Source: DATJYV01 sp035499415 (GTDB lineage: Bacteria; Bacteroidota; Ignavibacteria; UBA10030). From it: a stretch of DNA of 25,222 nt. Location of the stretch: the NCBI GenBank assembly GCA_035499415.1, contig DATJYV010000042.1, positions 1-25,222 of the forward strand, written 5' to 3'. Made by a program: the position numbers and the translations under genes. Below the pieces are notes generated by a model, which was not told the origin of the DNA, made no database searches, and saw only the letters and a program-made list of their open reading frames with translations. Below are positions 8,401 through 15,511 of the stretch, in pieces. The number at the start of each line of letters is the position of its first letter. Position 1 is the stretch's first letter.

Positions 8401-11157
8401 GCTCGGGCTCTCGTTGTAGATGCCATGGCCGTTATTAAACGTGATGGTGTTCCCGTTGAAAACCTGGGGGATTGTCCCGTTGTTGACGCCGACGCCGTTG
8501 CTGTTGTTATGGGTGATGATATTGTTCGACAGTTCACGAAACGCCGAGCTGTTGTCCGCGAGCATTCCCATGTTGCCATTGTATTGAATGTACGATGTCC
8601 GAACCGTCACGTCTGCTCGCGGGCTGCTCCCATAAAGATAGAAGCCGTACGTTCCGTTGCTGTCAATCGTTGAATTCGTGAACGTCATGATGCAATTGTC
8701 GACCTGGATTCCGATGTTTCCCGATTTCCGGCAGATGATGCTGTCGATCGGGGTGACGAGGGAAGCGCCGTCGATCCACAGGTTGCCGTCTCCGTCAACC
8801 CCTCCGTATTTCAGGATGCAGTTTCGAACGACGCTGTTCACTGCGGCGCTGCCGATAATCCGGAGATACCGCCAGTCGTTCGGCGCGGCTCGGTTCGTGT
8901 CACTCACCAGTGTCGTTTTTCCTCCGTACGAGGCATCGCGATACGACGTGAAAACGATGGGATTCGCCGCCGTCCCGTTGGCGATAAATGTTCCGTAGAG
9001 ATTCATGTACAGACCGGAAGCCATTTTGAGAATGACGCCGGGCTGGATGACGAACGTTTGACCGCTCTGGACGGCGGTTCCGACGCTGTTCTCCACGAGC
9101 ACATACGTTCCCGGGGACATTCCTGCGGGGACGGTGGTCTTCAGCGTATCGGAAAAACTCTCGTCCCCCCTGTTCACGCGGAGCGCCATGACGTTGTTGT
9201 ACTGATTGCCGCTGATCGTATTTCCGCTGTACGTGCTGTTGACGCGGCCGATAAGCGAAATCGGATACCGGTTGCCGGTGATGACGTTGTTTGTGATGAC
9301 GGCACTCGACACCCCGATGCCTTCGCCCGTATTGTTGCGCAACGAATCCGATGTGACGCTGATCGTACTATTGAGATTGAGACACCAGAGGCCGACCCCG
9401 TTGTTTCCGCTGAAGATGCTGTTGGAAAAAGTCTGAGGACCGAATGCGTCGTAGTTGTAGAGGCCGTTCCCGTTGTTGTTTGCAATGACGCAACTGTCGA
9501 GAAGCACGATCGTCGCGTGATTTCCCCCGCCGTCCACGTAAATGCCGGTCGAACCATTATTGTTCACCGTGCAACGGTGCAACGTCAGCTGGGAAGTTCC
9601 TTCGCCGAATATGCCAATGTTTCCATTCCCCGATGCCGTCACGTTCGTCAATGTCGAGGTCGAGTTGTAAATATCCATTGCCCGATACGCGTTCCCGCTA
9701 AATATCGAATTGACGATGTTGGAAGCGGAGTAGTACAACAACATCCCGTAATTGGAGCTGTTGGTCGAATAGACGTTCGACAGTGTTGGATTCGTGCTGT
9801 ACACATACAGATTTCCGTCGCCGGCCGAGCCGCCGAACTTCAGAACGACATTGTTCAACACCGAAGGCGCGGAGCTTGGGAGATAGATCATGTCCCAGTC
9901 ACCCGGACTTGGGGCGGTCGCAGTACTGTCGCCGTTCGAATCTCCGCCGTATCCGTCGTCTTTGTACGAAGTAAATACGATGAGACTGTCCGGCTTGCCG
10001 TTCGCATTCAACGCACCGCCGTTCACCGTGAGGCGGGCGCCGGCATTGAACTTCACGATGCTCCCCGGAGCGATCGTGAGCGTGCCGCTCGATACGGAGA
10101 TCGACGTCGTCACGCGATAGACTGACCCGGCCAACCAGAGAGTATTGCTGACGATATTTGAGCTCACCGTGACGACCGGCAGAGGAATTGCAGATGCGGG
10201 ACTCCACGGCTGAAAGTCTACGAAGGCGCTCACGGCATTTCCCAGGCCCGTCGGGTTCATGGTCGCGTTGTAAGGTCCGAGGTCGCTCCCCCAGTAATTC
10301 CGTTCCGCCTTCACGGTAGTGACCAGATTCGTGTTGAGAAAACCCCAGACCGTGTTGGATGCGATCATATTCCCTGTGATCGTCGGCTGCGTCGAACCGA
10401 CTCCCGTGAATTGGATGCCCGTCGCATTTTTGCGAATCTTATTGTTGGTAACGGTGGGAAAAGCGTTGTTATCGATGAAAATGCCGATGCCGTTCGTGTC
10501 GACGACCGAATTGGTGATCTGGGCCGACGACGCGTTCACCGAGACCCGGATGCCTCCGACAGTGTTGTTCGTAACGGTGCACGAGTCGATGATGAAGTTG
10601 GAAAGAAGGTCGCTGTAGACACCGAACCCTGCGTTGTGGTTGAATGTCGACGACGAAATCCGCGGGGATGAGGCGCGCGTGTTGATGCCGTTGTTTGCGT
10701 TGCGCTGGAACGTGCAGTTGGATATGTTGATCGAGTACGCCCCCGTAATATAGAAGATGCCGGCCGCGTCCGTCCCGCCCCCGGCGTACTGGACGACGCA
10801 GTAGCTGAACACCGAGCCGACGTTTGCCGTGTTCTGGAATTCAATTCCGTTCCAATCTCCCGGCAGAGGCGACCCTGCATGAGATGTAAACGTGATGGGA
10901 CTCCCGCTCGTCCCGCCCGCGAGGATCTTCCCGGCGACGAACAGTGCCGTCCCGGGATCGAAGCTGACGACCACCCCCGGCTGGATGGTGAGCGTTTTCC
11001 CGCTGAGGATCGTCACAGACCCTGTGACCTCGACGGCCGTCGTCCAGGATGTATCGGACGTGATCGTTCCGGAGACGGTTTGCGCTTCGAGCGACGGAAG
11101 TGCGATAAAAAACGAGACAAGAGCGAACAGCACGGCGCGTGGAATCATGGCTCGCAT
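5497..11157 (-). CDS. Giant secreted right-handed beta-helix protein with dockerin, cohesin-like domain and T9SS signal
   Basis: This is a 1886-residue extracellular protein. After a signal peptide (VLFALVSFFIALPSLEAQ) come five modules of about 300-340 residues. Each opens with a T/V-I-x-PG-V-x-K/S-F strand cap and an ITFTS/IVFTS plus PGDW/PNDW segment (modules 2-5 also with YGG or FGG), followed by Asn/Gly-rich parallel beta-helix coils of the Beta_helix/PbH1 type. Then follow a type I dockerin (about 1578-1644) with two complete EF-like calcium loops (DVSGNGTISAFD and DVTGDGTVSALD), a cohesin-like domain (about 1657-1785) and a T9SS sorting domain (about 1786-1886; FGLSQNYPNPFNP, ending KMVLLK). 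The ATG at 11155-11157 is preferred over the in-frame TTG at 11170-11172 because AAGGGG lies 6 nt before it. It is the first gene of an operon with the cohesin-like gene. Beta-helices of this sort occur in polysaccharide lyases, adhesins and NosD-like proteins; I see no identifiable catalytic site, so adhesion, surface-layer or glycan-related function is open. Confidence 0.88.
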   Translation of the reverse strand: MRAMIPRAVLFALVSFFIALPSLEAQTVSGTITSDTSWTTAVEVTGSVTILSGKTLTIQPGVVVSFDPGTALFVAGKILAGGTSGSPITFTSHAGSPLPGDWNGIEFQNTANVGSVFSYCVVQYAGGGTDAAGIFYITGAYSINISNCTFQRNANNGINTRASSPRISSSTFNHNAGFGVYSDLLSNFIIDSCTVTNNTVGGIRVSVNASSAQITNSVVDTNGIGIFIDNNAFPTVTNNKIRKNATGIQFTGVGSTQPTITGNMIASNTVWGFLNTNLVTTVKAERNYWGSDLGPYNATMNPTGLGNAVSAFVDFQPWSPASAIPLPVVTVSSNIVSNTLWLAGSVYRVTTSISVSSGTLTIAPGSIVKFNAGARLTVNGGALNANGKPDSLIVFTSYKDDGYGGDSNGDSTATAPSPGDWDMIYLPSSAPSVLNNVVLKFGGSAGDGNLYVYSTNPTLSNVYSTNSSNYGMLLYYSASNIVNSIFSGNAYRAMDIYNSTSTLTNVTASGNGNIGIFGEGTSQLTLHRCTVNNNGSTGIYVDGGGNHATIVLLDSCVIANNNGNGLYNYDAFGPQTFSNSIFSGNNGVGLWCLNLNSTISVTSDSLRNNTGEGIGVSSAVITNNVITGNRYPISLIGRVNSTYSGNTISGNQYNNVMALRVNRGDESFSDTLKTTVPAGMSPGTYVLVENSVGTAVQSGQTFVIQPGVILKMASGLYMNLYGTFIANGTAANPIVFTSYRDASYGGKTTLVSDTNRAAPNDWRYLRIIGSAAVNSVVRNCILKYGGVDGDGNLWIDGASLVTPIDSIICRKSGNIGIQVDNCIMTFTNSTIDSNGTYGFYLYGSSPRADVTVRTSYIQYNGNMGMLADNSSAFRELSNNIITHNNSNGVGVNNGTIPQVFNGNTITFNNGHGIYNESPSFGDTAVSYIGNTITDNLYEGIFSTAARFVDNHINRNRYPIGVWGRLGNIYTDNQGVDGNTFSGNQFNNAIALAGQSYAPLQDTLKNLFPVQITSHTYVAVENIQVTNGYTMVIQPGVNIKFQLFPPSYNSYVQFNVYGTLIANGTPVSPIVFTSWRDSTFGGKTAAPGDFGLPAPGDWYFVALRNGSAPSNIQHCQFRFGGRDGQQEVYAESNLSGLVFSNNTVRKSLASGIFVSSTIFEIDSTTVDSCNGNGLYVNDNATNNVSLRYSRLANNAGYGIYSPGNGRMSVVTNCTVVNNGATGIYIANNNIPLSIIGNTVSNNAAHGIYVLARNDGFDTVMTISGNKVRNNVLAGIVSSRAFIVDDSVTGNRYALGVTGQISLDGTTTAAGNVYEGGFYGGNKFPGVIMTEGNVFGRMGLSYPAGFTSKVYAVRGDLDVPSGTMLTIAPGTVVKFPHEYGNARFQVDGVLKSEGTNSNKIVFTSWKDDSYGGDSNADTTVTVPGGGDWDMVYLNGASNNSSHLLQTIVRYGGSTNNGDFQENANNAPVDSSFFSYSSNYGIYLNSSSPAITGSEIHHNAQGITTGGSSNPVIHFNNFHDNSQYGLNNTTSNTINATQNYWGDPTGPFVNQGAPQNLTGLGNRVGINPGEVNYQSWLATRNGALLGDVSGNGTISAFDASLILQYLVSSITLNGTQLVAADVTGDGTVSALDASYILRYVIGVVTGFPGLGKHADASAFANAYQISVEPGQDDHQFAVVLKLNGTVPVYGAEMALDFDKNELSAVSMVKSTLSDSLTAFSNLSGGSAAVAFAGVQPASGEGEFVRIVFQSQHEIKGTWTSQVRVTRLVLNEASLISTPTSLEISATALKGIPTTFGLSQNYPNPFNPSTTIEYQIPVPGGVSIRIYDLLGREVRTLVDRQQSAGYFAVVWDGNNGGNQPVASGVYLCRIQVISGDKQAFTAIRKMVLLK
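6225..6421 (-). other. Type I dockerin domain within the beta-helix protein
   Basis: Two tandem 12-residue calcium loops can be read: D-x-S-x-N-G-x-I-x-x-x-D followed by ASLILQYLV, and D-x-T-x-D-G-x-V-x-x-x-D followed by ASYILRYVIG. Acidic or polar ligands at loop positions 1, 3, 5 and 12 are all present, so calcium binding should be intact. Dockerins bind cohesins with high affinity in cellulosomes; cohesin-like folds lie just downstream in the same chain and in the next gene. Confidence 0.85.
7021..11070 (-). repeat. Five-fold module repeat coding for beta-helix segments
   Basis: The PG-V-x-K/S-F cap motif is encoded near 10985, 10070, 9045, 8055 and 7055, giving a spacing of about 0.9-1.0 kb. 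Modules 2 and 5 are closest in sequence: IVFTSYKDDGYGGDSNGDST and IVFTSWKDDSYGGDSNADTT, matched also at DNA level near 9930-9975 and 6910-6960. This looks like old internal duplication followed by divergence. Confidence 0.7.
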
Positions 11158-11163
11158 GGAGGA

Positions 11164-11169
11164 CCCCTT
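11164..11169 (-). promoter_or_regulatory. Shine-Dalgarno deciding the start of the beta-helix gene
   Basis: The minus strand reads AAGGGG, 6 nt before the ATG at 11155-11157. It lies immediately downstream of an alternative in-frame TTG, which would therefore overlap the ribosome-binding site. Confidence 0.65.
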
Positions 11170-11194
11170 CAAGAGAGATTGGAGTGAAGAATGA

Positions 11195-11224
11195 ATTCTA
11201 AACGGGAAGGAAACAGTGACTCAA
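11195..11224 (-). promoter_or_regulatory. Candidate sigma70-type promoter of the surface-protein operon
   Basis: The minus strand shows TTGAGT (11219-11224), 18 nt, then TAGAAT (11195-11200), about 37 nt upstream of the chosen ATG. Both boxes match the housekeeping consensus only in part, and Bacteroidota-type promoters can differ, so this is a candidate only. Confidence 0.35.
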
Positions 11225-11542
11225 CGGGCAATTTCGTCGTACGATGATTGAGAATGTTGAAGGACGGTTTGTATTTCCCCGGGCCGTCGCGCAAAATGAT
11301 AGCGTAATTCCTTCGGCTCATTGTTGTCGCAGATCACGCCCCGGCTGAATTGCCGGTTCGCGCGAGATGCGCTCCAAAGCCGCAGGGGAAAATAGCATTG
11401 CGGCGAGACAGAAGCAAGATGCGGCGGATGAACCGTGTGTAATTTTTTCGCTCTGTGGAAAGCCGAAGGCGCGACAGGCGAACGGGAGATGATGCCGGGG
11501 GACGAACCTACATGAATAGGTAGGGAGAGTGGAAGCCGGCAG
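11225..11542. other. Gene-free stretch between response regulator and surface-protein operon
   Basis: No convincing gene is seen in this stretch on either strand. It contains a small dyad, CCTAC-8 nt-GTAGG (11507-11524), just after the response-regulator stop codon, and a CCGGC-6 nt-GCCGG dyad at 11341-11356. Neither is followed by a T-run that would make a standard terminator, so how transcription of the response regulator ends is not evident. Confidence 0.5.
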
Positions 11543-12304
11543 CTAGGAGGGCGAAGATGGAGTATTCTTCAACGCGTTGATACGATCCCGGATGGAATCT
11601 TCTGCCTCCTTGGTTTCCGGACCTCCCTGAAGCTGCTCGTAGAGGAGCCGGGCAAGGTCGACAAGGGATTTAGTCACGACTGCGATGATACTGAGTCCAT
11701 TCCGAATGTCGGAGAAGCTTTTTTCGATCAGCGCACGCGAGTTGTCCGGTAGAACGCCGCGGAGCCGCTGTTCCGACTCGCTCATTTCCTGCTGTATGTC
11801 CGCGAGGATCGTGTTCACCTGATGCGCCAGGAATCTGCTGGTGTCGCGCAGAAGCTGGATCGAAGCAAGGTTCTTCTCGGCCCCGCGCGCTTCCGCGTTC
11901 TCCTGCTCTCTCGATTTCTTATAAAGGTAGCGTTCGTGCACGCCGCGGATCAGAAACGGAAAGTGCTGCTGGTCGAACAACTCCTTCCGGATGAAGTCGT
12001 AGGCACCGAAACGCATCGCTTCGAGGCCGACGTTCTCCGAACCGGCCCCCGACAGCATGATAACCGGTGTGTCGATTTTCTGTTCGTCCATCCATTGAAG
12101 AACCTGAATCCCGTTCAGGCCTTCCATTTTGTAATCGAGGACCACGACGTCGAAGCGGAATTGCTTGAGCGCGACGAGGGCTCCTTCGCCGGAATTGCAT
12201 TCCTCGATGTCAAATCCGGACTTCATGAGGACCGCGCCGAGGACCTGGCGGAATGCATCTTCGTCGTCCACGATCAGGACGTATAAGGGTCGGTTGCTTT
12301 TCAT
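11543..12304 (-). CDS. Response regulator with receiver domain and histidine-bearing helical C-terminus
   Basis: This is a 253-residue cytoplasmic signalling protein. The receiver domain (about 5-125) has all key residues: the acidic pocket D13-D14-E15, the phosphoacceptor D57 in VVVLDYKMEG, S85 in IMLSGAG and K107 in YDFIRKE. Residues about 126-253 are predicted helical and highly charged and contain FLAHQVNTILADIQ with H161, resembling the H-box region of histidine kinases (compare AHELNNPL-type motifs). No ATP-binding domain or DNA-binding helix-turn-helix is recognisable. It could act in phosphorelay or by protein contact. I chose the ATG at 12302-12304 because it opens just before the receiver fold and AAGGA lies 11 nt before it; an ATG at 12341-12343 (13 extra residues) and a GTG further upstream are possible. 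It is transcribed toward the surface-protein operon but about 385 nt from it. No cognate kinase is in the window. Confidence 0.85.
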   Translation of the reverse strand: MKSNRPLYVLIVDDEDAFRQVLGAVLMKSGFDIEECNSGEGALVALKQFRFDVVVLDYKMEGLNGIQVLQWMDEQKIDTPVIMLSGAGSENVGLEAMRFGAYDFIRKELFDQQHFPFLIRGVHERYLYKKSREQENAEARGAEKNLASIQLLRDTSRFLAHQVNTILADIQQEMSESEQRLRGVLPDNSRALIEKSFSDIRNGLSIIAVVTKSLVDLARLLYEQLQGGPETKEAEDSIRDRINALKNTPSSPS

Positions 12305-12378
12305 CGATCCACTGTTCCTTCCATCGATAAGGTAACGGTTCATCGGACTTTTTTCAATCGTTGACAACGGGCCTGTGC

Positions 12379-12410
12379 GCTGGGGCACTGGACTTGCCGC
12401 GCGCCCCAGC
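12379..12410. repeat. 8-bp inverted repeat in the divergent intergenic region
   Basis: GCTGGGGC (12379-12386) and GCCCCAGC (12403-12410) form a perfect 8-bp dyad with a 16-nt spacer. It lies between the divergent response regulator and M16 peptidase genes, upstream of the latter's candidate promoter. It may be an operator or a transcript hairpin, or chance in GC-rich DNA. Confidence 0.3.
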
Positions 12411-12474
12411 CGAGCGATTCGATATTGGCGACCTGCCGGCCTGAACCCTTATTCCGATTGATTCTGGTCCCCCC

Positions 12475-12503
12475 TTGCCTTTCGGGCGATGCACAGCTAC
12501 TAT
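12475..12503 (+). promoter_or_regulatory. Candidate sigma70-type promoter of the M16 peptidase gene
   Basis: TTGCCT (12475-12480), exactly 17 nt, then TACTAT (12498-12503). The expected transcription start is near 12510, giving a leader of about 35 nt with a strong Shine-Dalgarno. Confidence 0.5.
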
Positions 12504-12535
12504 TGAGATGTCACTTTCCGGCGACTTCACCTTTC

Positions 12536-12540
12536 GGAGG
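12536..12540 (+). promoter_or_regulatory. Shine-Dalgarno deciding the start of the M16 peptidase gene
   Basis: GGAGG lies 4 nt before the ATG at 12545-12547. It rules out the longer in-frame version beginning at 12425, which would place 40 non-signal-like residues before the signal peptide. Confidence 0.8.
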
Positions 12541-12544
12541 AATA

Positions 12545-15361
12545 ATGTCCCGTCTCATCCGCTCGATCATCTTTCCGCTCATATTTCTTTTTTGTTTCTG
12601 CTCGTCGCTGCAGGCCCAGCATGCCTTCAAGCTTGACGATGTCCTTACGCCCGACCCCGCGATTTCTGTCGGCACATTCGCGAACGGTCTGCGCTACTAC
12701 ATCAGAGAGAATAAGAAACCGGAGAAGAGAGCCGAGATCCGGCTCGTCGTCCACGCGGGCTCGGTGCTCGAGGACGACGACCAGCAGGGGATCGCCCATT
12801 TCGTCGAACACATGTGTTTTGACGGGACGACCCGGTTTCCCAAACTGGAGATCATCAATTTTCTGGAGAAGACCGGAGTCCGGTTTGGCCCGCACCTGAA
12901 CGCATACACAAGCTTTGACGAGACGGTCTATATGTTTCAGATTCCGACCGACAGCGCCGGCCTCCTCGAAAAAGCGTTCGACATTCTCGAGGACTGGGCG
13001 CACAGCGTCACGTTCGACTCGACCGAATTTGTCCGGGAGCGCGCAGTGGTCGAGGAGGAGTGGCGGCTCGGGCTCGGCGCCTTTGAACGGGTGAGCGACA
13101 AACACAACCCCGTCGTCTATTACAAGTCCCGCTATGCCGACCGATTGCCGATCGGGAAAAAAGAAGTTCTCGACCGCTGTACTCCCGCCACGCTCAGGCG
13201 ATTCTATCACGACTGGTACCGCCCCGACCTGATGGCCGTCGTCGCGGTCGGCGATTTCGACAAGGCCCGGGTCGAACGCCTGGTGAAGGAGCATTTTTCG
13301 GGATTGATGAATCCCGACCACGAGCGCGCCCGTCCGACGTACGACCTTCCCGACCATCCCCAGACGCTCGTCTCCGTCGCAACGGATGCAGAGCTTCCGT
13401 ACACGTCGGCGGACATCTATTTCAAACGCAACAAGGAGCCGGAGCGAACGGCGGGCGATTACCGGAGGGACATCGTCGGCGACTTGTACGACGGCATGCT
13501 GAATGCGCGGCTGCAAGAGATCCTGCAAAAATCCAACCCTCCATTCGTGTTCGCCCAGACGGGAGACTTTCCGTTCGTCGGAGAAAAACAGGCGTATGTG
13601 CTGTTCGCGGGCCTCAGGGAGAATGCGATCGTTCCCGGAATCGAAGCGCTCCTGACAGAGGCAATGCGGGTGAAGCAGCACGGCTTTACGGAGTCCGAGC
13701 TGGACCGCGAGAAGAAGCAGAGTCTTCGTTTCATCGACAAGGTGTTCAAGGAGCGGGAGAAAACCGAATCGCGCAATTATGCCGAGGAGTATATCCGGAA
13801 CTTTCTTCATGCTGAGCCGATTCCGGGGATCGCCGTGGAGAACGAGCTCTACAAGCAGTTCGTGCCCGGGATCGCGCTCGCCGAATTCGACACAATGACG
13901 AACACACGGATGCCCGCGGGCAACCGCGTCATCACCATCTCCGCTCCGGTCAAGGAAGGCGTCGTCGTTCCGGCGGAGAGCACGATCGTTGAGCTGATCA
14001 ACCGCGTAACGGCCCGGTCGATTCCCCCCTACGTCGACGTCGTCACGGACCAGCCCCTCCTTGCTCACGCGCCGGAGCCCGGGACCGTCACCGGCGTTGA
14101 GCGCCATGATTCGCTCGGCGTCACCGTCTGGACGCTTTCAAACGGTGCGAAGGTTTTCTTAAAGCCGACCGATTTCAAGAACGACGAAATCCTCTTCACC
14201 GCGTACGCTCCGGGGGGAACGTCGCTGGCAGAGGACAAGGATTATCTTTCGGCTGATTACGCCGCCACCCTGGTGGACCAGGGAGGGATTGGCGAGTTCA
14301 GCGAAGTTGTCCTGCAGAAGATGCTCGCGGGCAAAGTCGTCAGCGTATCGCCGGGCGTGAGCGAGCTGAACGAAAGCATGAACGGCAGCGCGTCGCCGCA
14401 AGACCTCGAGACACTTTTCCAGCTTGTCCACCTGTATTTCACGGCACCGAGGAAGGACACCGGCTCGGCCAATGCGCTGCTGTCACGCATCAGGTCCTTC
14501 CTGGAGAATCGGAAAGTCTCGCCGGAATCCGCCTTCGAGGACACGTCCGAAGTGACGATGGCACAGTATCACTTCCGCGCCCGTCCGTTCACCTCCGAGA
14601 TGCTGAACGAAATAAACCTCGACCGCGCGTTCGACTTCTACAGAAGCCGGTACGCAGATGCGGGCGGGTTTTCTTTTGTGTTCGTCGGAAATTTCCAGTT
14701 GAGTACGATCAAGCCGCTGGTGGAGGAGTACCTCGCGTCGCTCCCGGCGTTGAAGCGGAATGAAACCTGGCGCGATATCGGCCTGACGCCGCCGCGGGGA
14801 GTCATTTCAAAGGAAGTACGGCGCGGGATCGAGCCGAAGAGCAGGGTCGAGATGAATTTCACCGGCCCGTTCATCTGGTCGCGTCAGAACCGGTACGATT
14901 TTAACGCCATGCTCGAGGTGTTGCGGATCAAGCTTAGGGAAGTCCTGCGCGAGGACAAAGGGGGCGTCTACGGCGTTTCGGTGGAAGGCACACCCTCGCG
15001 CATTCCGAGGCAAACATACCATATCACGATCGGATTCGGATGCTCGCCCGAGCGTCTCAACGAGCTTGTCGCCCTCACGCTCCAGCAGGTCGATTCACTG
15101 AAAATCAAGCGTGTGGACCCCGTTTATCTCGCCAAGGTCAAGGAGCTGGAACGGCGGGACCACGAGGTAAACCTCAAGGAGAACCGGTGGTGGCTGAATA
15201 CACTCTACTCGGTGGCGGAGGGTAATTCAAAGTTGGAGGCGATTCCTTCCTACAACACGCTCGTGGACCATCTGACGGAAGAGGCGATCCAGAGCGCCGC
15301 CCGCCGGTACTTTGACATGAACAATTTCGTGAAGATCGTCCTGAACCCCGAGAACCAATGA
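12545..15361 (+). CDS. Exported M16 (insulinase/pitrilysin) family zinc peptidase
   Basis: This is a 938-residue single-chain M16 peptidase, the size of PqqL-like periplasmic members. The signal peptide (IIFPLIFLFCFCSSLQAQ) suggests a periplasmic or surface location. The N-terminal catalytic half carries the inverted zinc motif H85-F-V-E88-H89 (in GIAHFVEHMCFDGT), and the third ligand is a glutamate in the E170-E172 cluster of RAVVEEEWRLG. The R/Y pair and VxVxGDFD segment (VAVVAVGDFDKARVE) are also typical. The second half (from about residue 520, VTVWTLSNGAKVFLKP) repeats the fold without the zinc motif, as expected for the inactive partner domain that closes the peptide chamber. A near-C-terminal GVYGVSVEGTPSRIP segment matches the substrate-binding region of the family. 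The gene has its own promoter and Shine-Dalgarno and appears monocistronic, facing the GH2 gene tail to tail. The substrate is unknown; family members digest short unfolded peptides. Confidence 0.92.
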   Translation: MSRLIRSIIFPLIFLFCFCSSLQAQHAFKLDDVLTPDPAISVGTFANGLRYYIRENKKPEKRAEIRLVVHAGSVLEDDDQQGIAHFVEHMCFDGTTRFPKLEIINFLEKTGVRFGPHLNAYTSFDETVYMFQIPTDSAGLLEKAFDILEDWAHSVTFDSTEFVRERAVVEEEWRLGLGAFERVSDKHNPVVYYKSRYADRLPIGKKEVLDRCTPATLRRFYHDWYRPDLMAVVAVGDFDKARVERLVKEHFSGLMNPDHERARPTYDLPDHPQTLVSVATDAELPYTSADIYFKRNKEPERTAGDYRRDIVGDLYDGMLNARLQEILQKSNPPFVFAQTGDFPFVGEKQAYVLFAGLRENAIVPGIEALLTEAMRVKQHGFTESELDREKKQSLRFIDKVFKEREKTESRNYAEEYIRNFLHAEPIPGIAVENELYKQFVPGIALAEFDTMTNTRMPAGNRVITISAPVKEGVVVPAESTIVELINRVTARSIPPYVDVVTDQPLLAHAPEPGTVTGVERHDSLGVTVWTLSNGAKVFLKPTDFKNDEILFTAYAPGGTSLAEDKDYLSADYAATLVDQGGIGEFSEVVLQKMLAGKVVSVSPGVSELNESMNGSASPQDLETLFQLVHLYFTAPRKDTGSANALLSRIRSFLENRKVSPESAFEDTSEVTMAQYHFRARPFTSEMLNEINLDRAFDFYRSRYADAGGFSFVFVGNFQLSTIKPLVEEYLASLPALKRNETWRDIGLTPPRGVISKEVRRGIEPKSRVEMNFTGPFIWSRQNRYDFNAMLEVLRIKLREVLREDKGGVYGVSVEGTPSRIPRQTYHITIGFGCSPERLNELVALTLQQVDSLKIKRVDPVYLAKVKELERRDHEVNLKENRWWLNTLYSVAEGNSKLEAIPSYNTLVDHLTEEAIQSAARRYFDMNNFVKIVLNPENQ

Positions 15362-15444
15362 GACGTTCGACGAGCCATGCGATGGCAGCCTCCTGCTTAT
15401 TCGTCAAACCATTCTCCACTTCGCCCGCAGACAAGAGCGAATAC

Positions 15445-15483
15445 TTCGACGGGGGCCATGACATGGCGGGATAGCCGGTCGAA
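15445..15483. repeat. Nested inverted repeats between two convergent genes
   Basis: TTCGAC (15445-15450) pairs with GTCGAA (15478-15483) and encloses the palindrome GCCATG-A-CATGGC (15455-15467). The position between converging genes would suit a bidirectional terminator, but there is no T-run on either side and the inner palindrome has too short a loop for a normal hairpin. Confidence 0.3.
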
Positions 15484-15511
15484 GCGCTCTCGCGCAACGC
15501 GGGTCGAACCG

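Noticed and set aside
7033..8673. Long open frame on the plus strand opposite the beta-helix gene (546 codons)
   Set aside because: It lies wholly antisense to a gene with clear domain structure, has an Arg/Val/Asp-rich composition typical of reversed GC-rich coding DNA, and shows no recognisable domain.
6600..10700. Recurrent short motifs that might suggest a CRISPR array or tandem DNA repeat
   Set aside because: The recurring GTTGTT, ATTCCG and similar words encode Asn/Gly/Ile coils of the beta-helix in one uninterrupted frame; there are no constant-length identical repeats with unique spacers.
12527..14107. Long open frame on the minus strand opposite the M16 peptidase (526 codons)
   Set aside because: It is antisense to the zinc-motif half of a recognisable peptidase, and its His/Arg/Val-rich sequence shows no family motif.
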